From an uncultured Veillonella sp. (GTDB taxonomy: Bacteria; Bacillota; Negativicutes; Veillonellales; Veillonellaceae), in assembly GCF_938010505.1 (NCBI RefSeq), contig NZ_CALLVP010000050.1, forward strand, positions 1 through 18,400: a stretch of 18,400 nt of DNA, read 5' to 3'. This document shows positions 8,575 to 16,856 of the stretch, piece after piece. Within the stretch, counting starts at the first letter, position 1; every line of letters begins with the position of its first letter. The notes beneath the pieces are model-generated. The model had not been told where the DNA came from. It worked only from the letters and a program-made list of their open reading frames with translations, and did no database searches. Both the position numbers and the translations under genes were made by a program.

Positions 8575-9842
8575 CCTTTCACCAAAGAAGTTATACGTTC
8601 AGCTACTGTATCAAGAGATACAGTCTCTTGTTCACTAGTATCCATGAATCGAATTATGGCTTCTTTACGAACCAATTCATCATCACCCAATATAATAACA
8701 TATTTCGCATTAATTTTGTTAGCGTATTTTAATTGTGCCTTCATACTTTTGCCCTGCCCGTCCATTTCAACAGGAATATCAAGACTGCGAAGTTTTTGGC
8801 AAATTTTGAAAGCCTCTACCTTAGCCGCATCACCAAGAGCTACTACGAATGCAGATGGTTCTACAGTTGGTTCAGGCAATAGGTTTTGTTTTTCAAGAGC
8901 TAATAATAAGCGCTCCATGCCCATAGCAAAACCGATAGCTGGGGTATGCGGTCCATCGAGCTCTTCTACGAGACCATCGTAACGGCCACCACCGGCTACG
9001 GCACTTTGAGCACCTAAAGGAGTATATTGTACCTCAAAGGCTGTTTTCGTATAGTAATCAAGGCCACGTACGAGACGAGGGTTCAATGTATATTGCACAT
9101 TAGCTGCAGTTAAATAGGTTTTCAATTCTTCAAAATGATCATGACACTCTTCACATAAATGTTCGTGAATTTCAGGAGCACCTACGGACAAGGATTTACA
9201 TGTTTCATTTTTGCAGTCTAAGATACGCAATGGATTCTTGTATAGACGCTCTTGGCAATCGCTACATAATTGTTCCTTTTTAGGTTCAAAGAAAGCAATC
9301 AGCTTTTCGCGGTATACAGGCCGACATGTCGGGCAACCTACAGAGTTCACCTCTACATTGAGGTCTTTAAGGCCAAAGTCTTTTAACAGTTGTACAACCA
9401 TGCAAATAACTTCGCTATCCACTACTGGAGATTGAGAACCTAATACCTCCGCACCAAATTGGTGGAATTGACGATAACGACCTGCTTGCGGTTTATCATG
9501 ACGGAACATAGGGCCCATATAATACCATTTTGTGAGACCTTCTTTACCATATACTTTATTTTCTAAGTATGCGCGCACAGCAGACGCCGTATTTTCAGGG
9601 CGTAAGGTAAAGCTAGAACCACCGTCATCACCGGTGGTAAAGGTGTACATCTCTTTTTGTACTACATCTGTAGTTTCACCGATACCTCGCAAAAATAATT
9701 TAGTTTCTTCAAAGGCAGGTGTGCGAATTTCATTGAAGCCGTATACTTTACAAATTTCACGCATACGTTGTTCAATATAGTGCCAATTTATCATCTGTTC
9801 TGGCAAAAAGTCTTGTGTACCTCTTGGTTTTCTTATAGCCAT
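8571..9842 (-). CDS. hisS: Histidine--tRNA ligase
   Basis: A 423-residue class II synthetase that charges tRNA-His. Visible are the KPRGTQDFLP start of HisRS, motif 2 with MFRHDKPQAGRYRQFHQFG (about 112-130), the histidine-specific LVRGLDYYTKTAFEV (257-271), AGGGRYDGL, motif 3 GFAMGMERLLLAL (304-316), and a C-terminal anticodon-binding domain. The insertion between motif 2 and the histidine-specific block is unusually rich in paired cysteines (C170/173, C193/196, C210/215, C230/233). The frame can be extended five codons to a TTG at 9857. The true start is almost certainly the ATG at 9842: GGGAGG lies seven bases upstream, and the ATG overlaps the hemZ stop as TAATG. It overlaps aspS by four bases. 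Confidence 0.97.
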   Translation of the reverse strand: MAIRKPRGTQDFLPEQMINWHYIEQRMREICKVYGFNEIRTPAFEETKLFLRGIGETTDVVQKEMYTFTTGDDGGSSFTLRPENTASAVRAYLENKVYGKEGLTKWYYMGPMFRHDKPQAGRYRQFHQFGAEVLGSQSPVVDSEVICMVVQLLKDFGLKDLNVEVNSVGCPTCRPVYREKLIAFFEPKKEQLCSDCQERLYKNPLRILDCKNETCKSLSVGAPEIHEHLCEECHDHFEELKTYLTAANVQYTLNPRLVRGLDYYTKTAFEVQYTPLGAQSAVAGGGRYDGLVEELDGPHTPAIGFAMGMERLLLALEKQNLLPEPTVEPSAFVVALGDAAKVEAFKICQKLRSLDIPVEMDGQGKSMKAQLKYANKINAKYVIILGDDELVRKEAIIRFMDTSEQETVSLDTVAERITSLVKG

Positions 9843-11269
9843 TACACAACCTCCCAAAATCTTTCACAAATTCTATGTCGTTTCTCTAAAAGTGCATCTA
9901 TCGTTTCGTGATAAACATCTACGTCTTTTGGCATATGCTGTTTAAGCTGACGATATTCAGGGGCGCGCATCCACTTAGACGAGCTACCAGGGCCCATGGA
10001 TAGAATATTTTGCCGTTCTTCCATGATCTGAATATTGTATTCGCATGCTTTGCCAGGCAAGGTGTAGCCGATATTCTCTAACTGCCCTCTCATATATTGT
10101 TGGCGATATAAATAATATGGCACATAACCAGCCGCTTCAAGACGCTCTTTACCATATTGTACCATTTCCGCTACGAGATTTTCTTCAGGAATATCATCTT
10201 CCATATGTAAATCGTACAACGGGCTACCACGTTTTAATGCTAACGTATGAATTGTAACATTTTCCGGCAGATTTTGACATACATAATCCATATTCTCTAT
10301 CATGTTTGACATCGTTTGGTTAGGCAAGCCTGCGATAAAATCCATATTTACGGCTAATGATGTATTGTTTTTTACATATTGTAAAAGCTCATCAATATCC
10401 CGTGCACTATGACCGCGTCCAATGCGCCGCAAAATATCATCTTGCATCGTTTGTGGGTTAATGCTGATACGATTTACACCTAGCTCTAACATAGATTGTA
10501 GTTTTACGGGATTCACAGAATCTGGCCGCCCCGCTTCTACGGTAAACTCATGTCCTTCTGGCACAAGTATAGACAACAGTTTTAGGACTTGGTGAAAGTC
10601 TTCATCCTCTAGCACTGTTGGAGTGCCGCCGCCCATATAGAGAGTATCTACTGTTAGATTATAGGAATCAACAATAGATTTCATATCTTCTATATCACGG
10701 TTTAAAGCCCTTAGAAATTGACTTTTACCAGCATAATCCTGATAAAGACCATATGGAAACGAGCAATATACGCAACGCGTATCGCAGAAAGGAATACCAC
10801 AATAGAGACTTACCTTTTTATCGTCTGTATCAGATAGAAACGGACGTTGATATTCGCCAATGGCCCTCAAAGTAGCAAGCTTTTCCATAGACACAGAAAA
10901 CTCGTCCCTAATGTGACGAGTTGCTGCGTGGACAGAGCCATATGTATCTATATATTTATGTAGTAGCTTTGTAGGGCGCACACCTACCATGGTTCCCCAT
11001 GGAGCCTCAGCAGGTAAGCCTTGATATTCACGCAAATAGCGCAACAAGGCTTGTCCAATTTGACGACGCCCCATAGAGGAAACAGTTCCTTCAAAAATCT
11101 TAATTGTATCACCAATAGTAACAGTTAATGTATATATTCCTTCCACTTCATGCGCTTCAAGGATAACCTCTGGATGTACCTTATCAGAAAAGAGTCCTGC
11201 CGCGCCACAGTTATGAGCTACTACGGAGCCAAGTGGTAATGGCCCCGTATATAGATATCTATTAACCAT
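9842..11269 (-). CDS. hemZ: HemZ-type radical SAM protein (coproporphyrinogen III dehydrogenase-like)
   Basis: A 475-residue member of the HemN/HemW/HemZ radical-SAM group. The [4Fe-4S] motif is CDTRCVYC (C162, C166, C169), preceded by YCGIPF and followed by GGGTPT (213-218). Other blocks are GRPDSV, GVNRISINPQT and MDFIAGLPNQT, as in oxygen-independent coproporphyrinogen oxidases. The roughly 150-residue N-terminal extension and the overall length match HemZ rather than HemN. HemN has a fourth cysteine just after the cluster motif, which is absent here. Annotated HemZ proteins are often assigned oxygen-independent coproporphyrinogen oxidation, but the actual substrate here is uncertain. The frame opens at a TTG (11290), but I choose the ATG at 11269, which overlaps the last eight bases of fur (ATGGTTAA). 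No strong ribosome binding site is visible, so translation may be coupled to fur. The stop overlaps the hisS ATG by one base. Confidence 0.9.
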   Translation of the reverse strand: MVNRYLYTGPLPLGSVVAHNCGAAGLFSDKVHPEVILEAHEVEGIYTLTVTIGDTIKIFEGTVSSMGRRQIGQALLRYLREYQGLPAEAPWGTMVGVRPTKLLHKYIDTYGSVHAATRHIRDEFSVSMEKLATLRAIGEYQRPFLSDTDDKKVSLYCGIPFCDTRCVYCSFPYGLYQDYAGKSQFLRALNRDIEDMKSIVDSYNLTVDTLYMGGGTPTVLEDEDFHQVLKLLSILVPEGHEFTVEAGRPDSVNPVKLQSMLELGVNRISINPQTMQDDILRRIGRGHSARDIDELLQYVKNNTSLAVNMDFIAGLPNQTMSNMIENMDYVCQNLPENVTIHTLALKRGSPLYDLHMEDDIPEENLVAEMVQYGKERLEAAGYVPYYLYRQQYMRGQLENIGYTLPGKACEYNIQIMEERQNILSMGPGSSSKWMRAPEYRQLKQHMPKDVDVYHETIDALLEKRHRICERFWEVV

Positions 11270-11753
11270 GGTGATGGGACATACGCTCAAGCTTTTCTAA
11301 TTCTGCTTCAGTCATATGATTTTGGCAATCACTACAGTAACCATATACTTTCAATTGGTGGTCAATGGTACGGAAGTTCAACTTTTTAGCGATAATAGAT
11401 TCCAATGTTTCAAGCATATCGTCTTCGAATTCAGATACTTTGCCACATTTTACGCAAATCAAATGATGATGGAAATGAGCAAACTCTTCGTCATTTAATT
11501 CATAGCGATTACGACCATCACCAAAATCAAGGCGTTTTAATAAATCGAGTTCTGTGAAAAGATCAAGAGTTCTGTAAATTGTTGCCAAACCGATATCAGG
11601 GGCAACTTCTTTTACAAGAACATATACATCTTCAGCACTCAAATGATTTTCTTCAGCATCGATAAATGCTTGCAAAATCGTTTGACGTTGTGTCGTCAAT
11701 TTGTACTTTTTGTCTTTAATGCGTTCTTTTAATTTTTCTAATGTTGTGTTCAT
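11262..11753 (-). CDS. fur: Fur family metal-responsive transcriptional regulator
   Basis: A 163-residue DNA-binding repressor of the Fur/Zur/PerR family. The N-terminal winged helix (about 1-80) includes KLTTQRQTILQAF, HLSAEDVY and the recognition helix GLATIYRTLDLF, which is closer to Fur than to PerR. The dimerisation domain has the metal-site segment FHHHLIC and the structural zinc cysteines C100/C103 and C140/C143. A short His-rich tail (HHHG) ends the protein. The frame continues 25 codons further upstream, but the ATG at 11753 is the start: GAGGGG lies eight bases before it, and the extension would overlap the preceding gene. Fur is the likeliest assignment; Zur cannot be excluded from sequence alone. 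It sits between an MBL-fold hydrolase gene and hemZ, overlapping hemZ by eight bases. Autoregulation through a site upstream of recJ is possible. Confidence 0.9.
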   Translation of the reverse strand: MNTTLEKLKERIKDKKYKLTTQRQTILQAFIDAEENHLSAEDVYVLVKEVAPDIGLATIYRTLDLFTELDLLKRLDFGDGRNRYELNDEEFAHFHHHLICVKCGKVSEFEDDMLETLESIIAKKLNFRTIDHQLKVYGYCSDCQNHMTEAELEKLERMSHHHG

Positions 11754-11793
11754 GATAATTTCCCCTCGACTGTAAAAAATAATTCGTTTAAAC

Positions 11794-12429
11794 CTACTGA
11801 CCAACAAATGGGTTGTATTGTTTTTCATACCCTATATTTGTTTCCGGTCCATGACCAGGATACACCATTGTATTATCAGGTAATGCATAAAGCTGTGTCT
11901 TAATAGCTGCTATCAAGGTTTCATAAGAACCATTTGGAAAGTCTGTACGACCTATGGAATCTCTAAACAGAGTATCCCCTACAAACACAAGACCTTCCAT
12001 GTAATAACACACACCACCTGGCGTATGACCTGGCGTTTCAAGTACTTCCAAATCGATAGCCCCACATGTAATATGGTCACCTTGTTTAACCTCGATGATA
12101 TCTGCCTTCACCTTAATCGGTGTAGGGTTGCTATAAGCGCTGAGATTTAACTCTGGATCCGCTAAATATGACACATCCCCCTTATGAATATATACAGGAA
12201 CTTGATATGCATCTACAATCTCTTGTACCCCACCGATATGGTCGCCGTGACCATGCGTGAGTACAACCGCCTTCGGCTTTAAGTCATGTTTTTTTAGCGC
12301 ATCTAGTACTTCAGCTGTTGCAGGATCGATAATGAAAGCTTCACCTATCGCTTTATCACCGATAACATAGCAATTTGTTCCTAATGGACCTAAAGGCATG
12401 CGCATAAGTACTAATTGTTGTTCGCTCAT
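11794..12429 (-). CDS. MBL-fold metallohydrolase (glyoxalase II-like, YqgX type)
   Basis: A 211-residue metallo-beta-lactamase-fold hydrolase. The metal-binding signature THGHGDH is at 58-64, with further ligands at H135 (TPGHTPGG), D152 (FVGDTLF) and H193 (YPGHGPET), so the full dinuclear site is present. Proteins of this type are often labelled hydroxyacylglutathione hydrolases, but this short group lacks the C-terminal glutathione-binding domain of true GloB (about 250 residues), so the natural substrate is unknown. A homologue commonly sits after relA in Clostridia (from memory). The start is excellent: AAAGGAGGGG lies four to five bases before the ATG, and the ATG overlaps the relA stop as TAATG. 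The next gene, fur, begins 40 bp downstream. Confidence 0.93.
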   Translation of the reverse strand: MSEQQLVLMRMPLGPLGTNCYVIGDKAIGEAFIIDPATAEVLDALKKHDLKPKAVVLTHGHGDHIGGVQEIVDAYQVPVYIHKGDVSYLADPELNLSAYSNPTPIKVKADIIEVKQGDHITCGAIDLEVLETPGHTPGGVCYYMEGLVFVGDTLFRDSIGRTDFPNGSYETLIAAIKTQLYALPDNTMVYPGHGPETNIGYEKQYNPFVGQ

Positions 12430-14669
12430 TAAGCCCCTCCTTTACTACGTTGAACAGTATAAACTTCGCGAATACGACGCAACTTAGTCATTACAAAATC
12501 TAATTGTGAAATATCACGGATATCAACCGTAACATTGATACTTACATTTTTTGTATCCTCTTGCACCTTAGCATTAATGTTGGTAATGGTAATTTTCAAT
12601 TCTGAAAGCACCGCCATAACCTCCATGAGAATGCCAGCTCGATCGTAAGCTTGAATATCAATACCTACGTGGAAAGATTCACCAGAGGATCCATCCCAAG
12701 AGACTTCTATCATACGCTCCAAGTCTTCAGGTGTATGGCCCATGCTAGTACAATCACAGCGATGGACCGAAACACCACGACCACGAGTTATGTAGCCTAT
12801 AATATCGTCGCCAGGTACAGGATTACAACATTTGGCCATACGTACCATAACACCAGCTTCACCTTTAACGAGAACGCCTGTGCCATTTTTCGTTTTCTTT
12901 TGACCTTGAGATTTTAATTTCTCAATAATTTGCTCTGTACTGCGCTTAGATTCCTCTACCTCTTTAGATTTTTTATAAAGTTCTATTAAACGCAATAGAA
13001 CGGTGCTCACAGGAATGCCACCATAGCCACAAGCGGCAAACATTTCCTCTTCTGTGCCGGCTTTAAGTTGTTTCGTTACCTGTTGTAAACGGTTGTCCGC
13101 ACATAATTCTTTCCAATTATGATTTAATCGTTTCGCTTCTTTTTCAAGAGAGTCTAAACCTTTTTCAATATTTTCAGCTTTATTTTCGCGCTTGAACCAG
13201 TTGCGAATCTTGCTCTTACTTTCAGAAGAACCTACGATATTCAACCAGTCGAGGCTTGGACCACCGGTTTTAGATGTAATGATGTCTACGATATCGCCAT
13301 TTTGTAAAGTGTAATCAAGAGGTACAATTTTACCGTTTACCTTGGCACCAACACAGCGATGACCTACATCGGTATGAACGCGATACGCAAAGTCAAGCGG
13401 CACAGAGCCAATAGGCAACTTAACAACATCACCTTTTGGTGTAAATACGAATACTTCTCCTGAGAAAACATCCAGTTTTAAAGCATTAACCAGCTCCGTA
13501 GGATTACTCGTATCTTGCCATTCAAGAACTTGACGCAACCATGCAACCTTTTGGTCAAATTCTTTATCACCGTTTTTACTACCTTCTTTATAACGCCAAT
13601 GAGCAGCCACACCGTATTCAGATACACGATGCATTTCCCATGTACGAATTTGAATTTCTACAGGTTGCCCCATCGTACCAATAACTGTAGTATGCAAAGA
13701 TTGATACATATTAGACTTCGGCATAGAAATATAATCTTTGAAGCGATATGGCAATGGTTTCCACAAGCTATGAGCAATACCGAGTACTGCATAACAATCA
13801 GGAATGCTATCAACAATTACACGAACAGCAAGCAAGTCATAGATTTGAGATAGATCGCGATTGTCCTTTTTCATCTTCTTATAAATACTGTAGAAGTGTT
13901 TTGGACGTCCTTTAATGTCCGCCTTGATATTGGCTTCGCCTAAGGCCTTAGTAAGTTGACTCATTGTATCATTAACGATGTCTTCACGGACTTGGCGTTT
14001 TTGTTTCATTTGATCTACTAGATCATAGTATTTTTCCGGCTCTAAATAACGGAAGGATAAATCTTCCAACTCCCATTTCACATTGAAGATACCGAGACGA
14101 TGTGCCAAAGGTGCAAAGATTTCTAAGGTTTCCTTAGCAATACGCTTTTGCTTATCACTACGCATATGCTTTAGGGTACGCATATTATGCAAGCGGTCAC
14201 CCAATTTAATAACTACGACACGTACGTCCTTCGCCATGGCTAAAATCATCTTTCGATAGTTTTCCATTTGGCGATCTTCTTTTGTTTCATATTGAAATTG
14301 GTTTAATTTTGTTACTCCATCAACGAGGAACGCTACTTCAGAACCAAACATCTCCTCTAGGTCTTCCTTCGAGTAAGATGTATCTTCGACCACATCATGC
14401 ATAAGAGCTGCCATGAGTGTAATATGGTCGATTTGTAAATGTGCCAAAATATCAGCTACAGCTAGCGGATGCATAATATATGGTTCACCGGAAGCTCTAA
14501 ACTGACCTTCGTGAGCCTTATCAGCAAGCTCAAAAGCTTTTAATACTTGGGCACACTCATCATCTGTTAAATACGTATGGATATACTCCATAAACTCAGC
14601 TAAGGCTTTACTTTTATCAAAAGTAGTTTGTTCCACCAAAGCTTTGCCTTCTTCATTTACAGTTGTCAT
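12429..14669 (-). CDS. relA: Bifunctional (p)ppGpp synthetase/hydrolase RelA/SpoT (Rel)
   Basis: A 746-residue long RelA/SpoT homologue that makes and degrades (p)ppGpp, the stringent-response alarmone. The hydrolase domain is intact: H53, HP at 67-68 and HDVVEDT from 91. The synthetase domain (about 245-365) contains DIKGRPKHFYSIYKK, the RFKD motif at 309-312 and YQSLHTTV. The RxKD form is the one found in bifunctional Rel enzymes, whereas synthetase-only RelA has ExDD. TGS follows at about 405-466, then a conserved CC...CDC segment (C614, C615, C638, C640) and a C-terminal ACT domain (about 667-740), which together link the enzyme to the ribosome and to amino-acid sensing. AGGAGGTGA precedes the ATG by five bases. 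It begins 11 bp after recJ and its stop overlaps the next ATG by one base. No apt or dtd gene accompanies it here, unlike in many Firmicutes. Confidence 0.97.
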   Translation of the reverse strand: MTTVNEEGKALVEQTTFDKSKALAEFMEYIHTYLTDDECAQVLKAFELADKAHEGQFRASGEPYIMHPLAVADILAHLQIDHITLMAALMHDVVEDTSYSKEDLEEMFGSEVAFLVDGVTKLNQFQYETKEDRQMENYRKMILAMAKDVRVVVIKLGDRLHNMRTLKHMRSDKQKRIAKETLEIFAPLAHRLGIFNVKWELEDLSFRYLEPEKYYDLVDQMKQKRQVREDIVNDTMSQLTKALGEANIKADIKGRPKHFYSIYKKMKKDNRDLSQIYDLLAVRVIVDSIPDCYAVLGIAHSLWKPLPYRFKDYISMPKSNMYQSLHTTVIGTMGQPVEIQIRTWEMHRVSEYGVAAHWRYKEGSKNGDKEFDQKVAWLRQVLEWQDTSNPTELVNALKLDVFSGEVFVFTPKGDVVKLPIGSVPLDFAYRVHTDVGHRCVGAKVNGKIVPLDYTLQNGDIVDIITSKTGGPSLDWLNIVGSSESKSKIRNWFKRENKAENIEKGLDSLEKEAKRLNHNWKELCADNRLQQVTKQLKAGTEEEMFAACGYGGIPVSTVLLRLIELYKKSKEVEESKRSTEQIIEKLKSQGQKKTKNGTGVLVKGEAGVMVRMAKCCNPVPGDDIIGYITRGRGVSVHRCDCTSMGHTPEDLERMIEVSWDGSSGESFHVGIDIQAYDRAGILMEVMAVLSELKITITNINAKVQEDTKNVSINVTVDIRDISQLDFVMTKLRRIREVYTVQRSKGGA

Positions 14670-14680
14670 GATGTCACCTC

Positions 14681-16663
14681 CTATACACTATAAGTAAGGA
14701 ATGTTACGGATGTGACAAGATCTAATTTTCCTTCAATGGCATTCCATCTAAGCATTAATTGACCATCATCACTTGTATATTCTTCAACAATGCCCAATTC
14801 TTTAAATACATCAATAGATGTTAGAGCACTGCGATTATTCTGATCTGCCGGCTTGCGGCGCAATATATCTTGTTCTACATTATAAACCGACTGACTGCGA
14901 CCTCGCATGGACTGTTTTATTATGACATACATTTGTCTAAGTCCTTCTGTAGAAAGCTTAATCGGCTCTTCAGTCAACGGTTCAATAGCTTGAATCATGA
15001 GCTGCGGAGAAACCATGCCTTGCCATTCATTCTTCTGCAAGGAGAATGCAACTTTTACCACTGTTCCCACAAAGATTAATTTAAATAAATCAGGGCGATT
15101 CCAAGCTATAGCATCTAATATACCATTCGAAGTTGCAAAAATTACCTTACAGTGATTTTTTAATTGCCCCATGAGCATAATATCCTGTACGGTAGCGTCC
15201 ATAATAGCAAAGACTGGGGTACTATTGGCCATCCCATAAGGTTCAAGGGCTGATACGCGGTCAATGATATCGACATCGATATCATCAACAGGTAGTTCCG
15301 CATCAATGGCCACAACGGGAATATATTCCTCAGCAGTAACAACTTCTTTACAATACTTCGTTAAACGGTCTCGTAACTCATCAATGCGATTTGCATCGAT
15401 GCTAAAGCCTGCCGCCGCAGCATGCCCACCAAACTGTAGCAAGATATCCTCGCAAGATTTTAATGCATCATATATGTTAAAGCCATCTATACTACGGCAC
15501 GAACCTTTACCAACGCCATCATGAATACTGATAACTAAAGTTGGTTTGTAAAACTCCTCTACTAGACGAGAGGCAACAATACCAATGACACCTGGATGCC
15601 ACTCTTCGCCGGCCACAATAGTTACATAATCAGCTTTATGGCCTTGATTGGCTACATCTATACGAGCCAACTCGTGAATACTTCGTTCTAGCTCTTGTCG
15701 TTCACGATTTGTTTCGTTTAATTCCTCCGCAATTGCCTCTGCTATATCTGTATCATCGGTCACGAGTAATTCAACAGCACGCGTTGCATGCGTTACGCGA
15801 CCAGCTGCATTAAGGCGAGGTGCTAAAATATAACCAATATGTCCGGAGGTGATAGTTCGTTCATGGAGCCCCACTACATCAATCAGCTTATTAATCCCCA
15901 AATTAGGATAGCTATTCATCTTCTCTAGACCTGCTTTTACGATGATGCGGTTCTCACCGACCAAAGGTACTACATCAGCTACCGTGCCAAGTGCGACGAT
16001 ATCTAAATCATCTAAGTACCATTCTCCGTGCTTTGTAAGCCACAAGGCTTGGCATAATTTGAAAGCAACCCCTACGCCAGATAAGTTTTTATCCTTATAT
16101 GGACAGTCCTTTTGCTTATGATTTATGACGGCCTTCGCTCGTGGAATCATATCTGGAGCCGTATGGTGATCCGTAATAATCATATCGATGCGGTCCCGTA
16201 CAGCCTCTACAATATCGTAAGAGCTAATGCCGCAGTCTACGGTAATTACCAAAGCCGTTCCCCGTTCAATAAGGTGCTCTAAAGCCTCTAAATTGAGACC
16301 ATACCCTTCGCTTTGACGTTCTGGTATGTAATAGGTAACATCAGCATCTAATTTCTTTAAAAATCGATAGAGTACAGATGTTGCAGTAATACCATCCACA
16401 TCATAATCGCCATAAATAACGATTGGTTTGTGACTTTCAATTGTCTCCAGAATTAGTGACACAGCCACGTCCATATCTTTCAAAGTGAATGGGTCTAATA
16501 AATCTGACAAAGTACCTTGCAAAAATCGACGGCCTTCGTCAACATCAATCTGACGATTCACCATTAATTTAGCCACAATAGGGTTCACACCAAGTTCACG
16601 GATTAAGATAGACTCTTTCTCCCGGTCACCTTCACAAAGGCGCCAACGTTTTTTCTTAATCAT
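14681..16663 (-). CDS. recJ: Single-stranded-DNA-specific exonuclease RecJ
   Basis: A 5'-to-3' single-strand DNA exonuclease of the DHH phosphoesterase family, acting in recombination and mismatch or base repair. The family motifs are all present (numbered from the ATG at 16666): GDYDVDG at 86-92, VDCGIS near 143, DHH at 166-168, GVGVAFKL near 197, LAPRLNAAGR at 281-290, HPGVIGIVASRL near 357, and the DHHA1 motif GGHAAAAG at 413-420. An OB-fold region and a C-terminal domain follow. At about 660 residues it is longer than E. coli RecJ and shorter than the roughly 780-residue B. subtilis protein. Two ATGs are adjacent. GAGG lies three bases before the first (16666) and six before the second (16663), so I favour the second. 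First gene of the putative seven-gene operon; 11 bp separate it from relA. Confidence 0.96.
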   Translation of the reverse strand: MIKKKRWRLCEGDREKESILIRELGVNPIVAKLMVNRQIDVDEGRRFLQGTLSDLLDPFTLKDMDVAVSLILETIESHKPIVIYGDYDVDGITATSVLYRFLKKLDADVTYYIPERQSEGYGLNLEALEHLIERGTALVITVDCGISSYDIVEAVRDRIDMIITDHHTAPDMIPRAKAVINHKQKDCPYKDKNLSGVGVAFKLCQALWLTKHGEWYLDDLDIVALGTVADVVPLVGENRIIVKAGLEKMNSYPNLGINKLIDVVGLHERTITSGHIGYILAPRLNAAGRVTHATRAVELLVTDDTDIAEAIAEELNETNRERQELERSIHELARIDVANQGHKADYVTIVAGEEWHPGVIGIVASRLVEEFYKPTLVISIHDGVGKGSCRSIDGFNIYDALKSCEDILLQFGGHAAAAGFSIDANRIDELRDRLTKYCKEVVTAEEYIPVVAIDAELPVDDIDVDIIDRVSALEPYGMANSTPVFAIMDATVQDIMLMGQLKNHCKVIFATSNGILDAIAWNRPDLFKLIFVGTVVKVAFSLQKNEWQGMVSPQLMIQAIEPLTEEPIKLSTEGLRQMYVIIKQSMRGRSQSVYNVEQDILRRKPADQNNRSALTSIDVFKELGIVEEYTSDDGQLMLRWNAIEGKLDLVTSVTFLTYSV

Positions 16664-16710
16664 CATATCCCTCAGTAGTTCATAATCAATATTATTCTTG
16701 AATTCAACGT

Positions 16711-16723
16711 ATTATCATTATCA
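16711..16723 (-). promoter_or_regulatory. Candidate Fur-box-like element in the recJ operon leader
   Basis: The minus strand reads TGATAATGATAAT: two perfect direct GATAAT hexamers, with a weaker AAAAAT hexamer just upstream. The E. coli Fur consensus is GATAATGATAATCATTATC, so the first 12 of 19 positions match exactly but the inverted third hexamer is not conserved. The element begins about three bases after the predicted transcription start (near 16726), where a bound repressor would block initiation. The operon contains fur. In an AT-rich leader a chance match is possible. Confidence 0.4.
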
Positions 16724-16732
16724 TTTTTATTT

Positions 16733-16738
16733 ATTATA
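16733..16738 (-). promoter_or_regulatory. -10 box of the recJ-relA-fur-hemZ-hisS-aspS operon promoter
   Basis: A perfect TATAAT on the minus strand, preceded by GGG, lies about 70 bp upstream of recJ in the gap after the hydG terminator. The -35 at 17 bp spacing (TTTATT, 16756-16761) is weak and overlaps the left arm of an AT-rich inverted repeat. The predicted start near 16726 gives a leader of about 60 nt. No other strong promoter is seen in the short junctions down to aspS. Confidence 0.6.
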
Positions 16739-16808
16739 CCCTAAAAAGCGAATAAAATAAACTATTTTATATATTTTATTCTCATTTAAACTTTGCTATT
16801 TTCTCAAC

Positions 16809-16840
16809 AAAAAGAACCTCCTATTATCAATAGGAGGTTC
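16809..16840 (-). terminator. Rho-independent terminator of hydG
   Basis: The minus strand carries a perfect 12 bp stem, GAACCTCCTATT (16840-16829) with AATAGGAGGTTC (16825-16814), a three-base loop, and TTTTT immediately after. It lies 16 bp past the hydG stop and ends that transcript before the recJ promoter. Confidence 0.93.
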
Positions 16841-16856
16841 CATATCAGTGAATTAC

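Noticed and set aside
8548..8982. 144-codon open frame on the plus strand across the aspS/hisS junction
   Set aside because: Antisense shadow of hisS and the aspS start; serine-rich low-information sequence with no family resemblance.
9843..9857. TTG start for HisRS five codons upstream
   Set aside because: The extra codons are the ribosome binding site itself (GGGAGG) of the ATG at 9842.
11754..11828. 25-codon upstream extension of Fur
   Set aside because: It would overlap the MBL hydrolase gene and lacks family similarity; the internal ATG at 11753 has a strong ribosome binding site and the expected Fur N-terminus.
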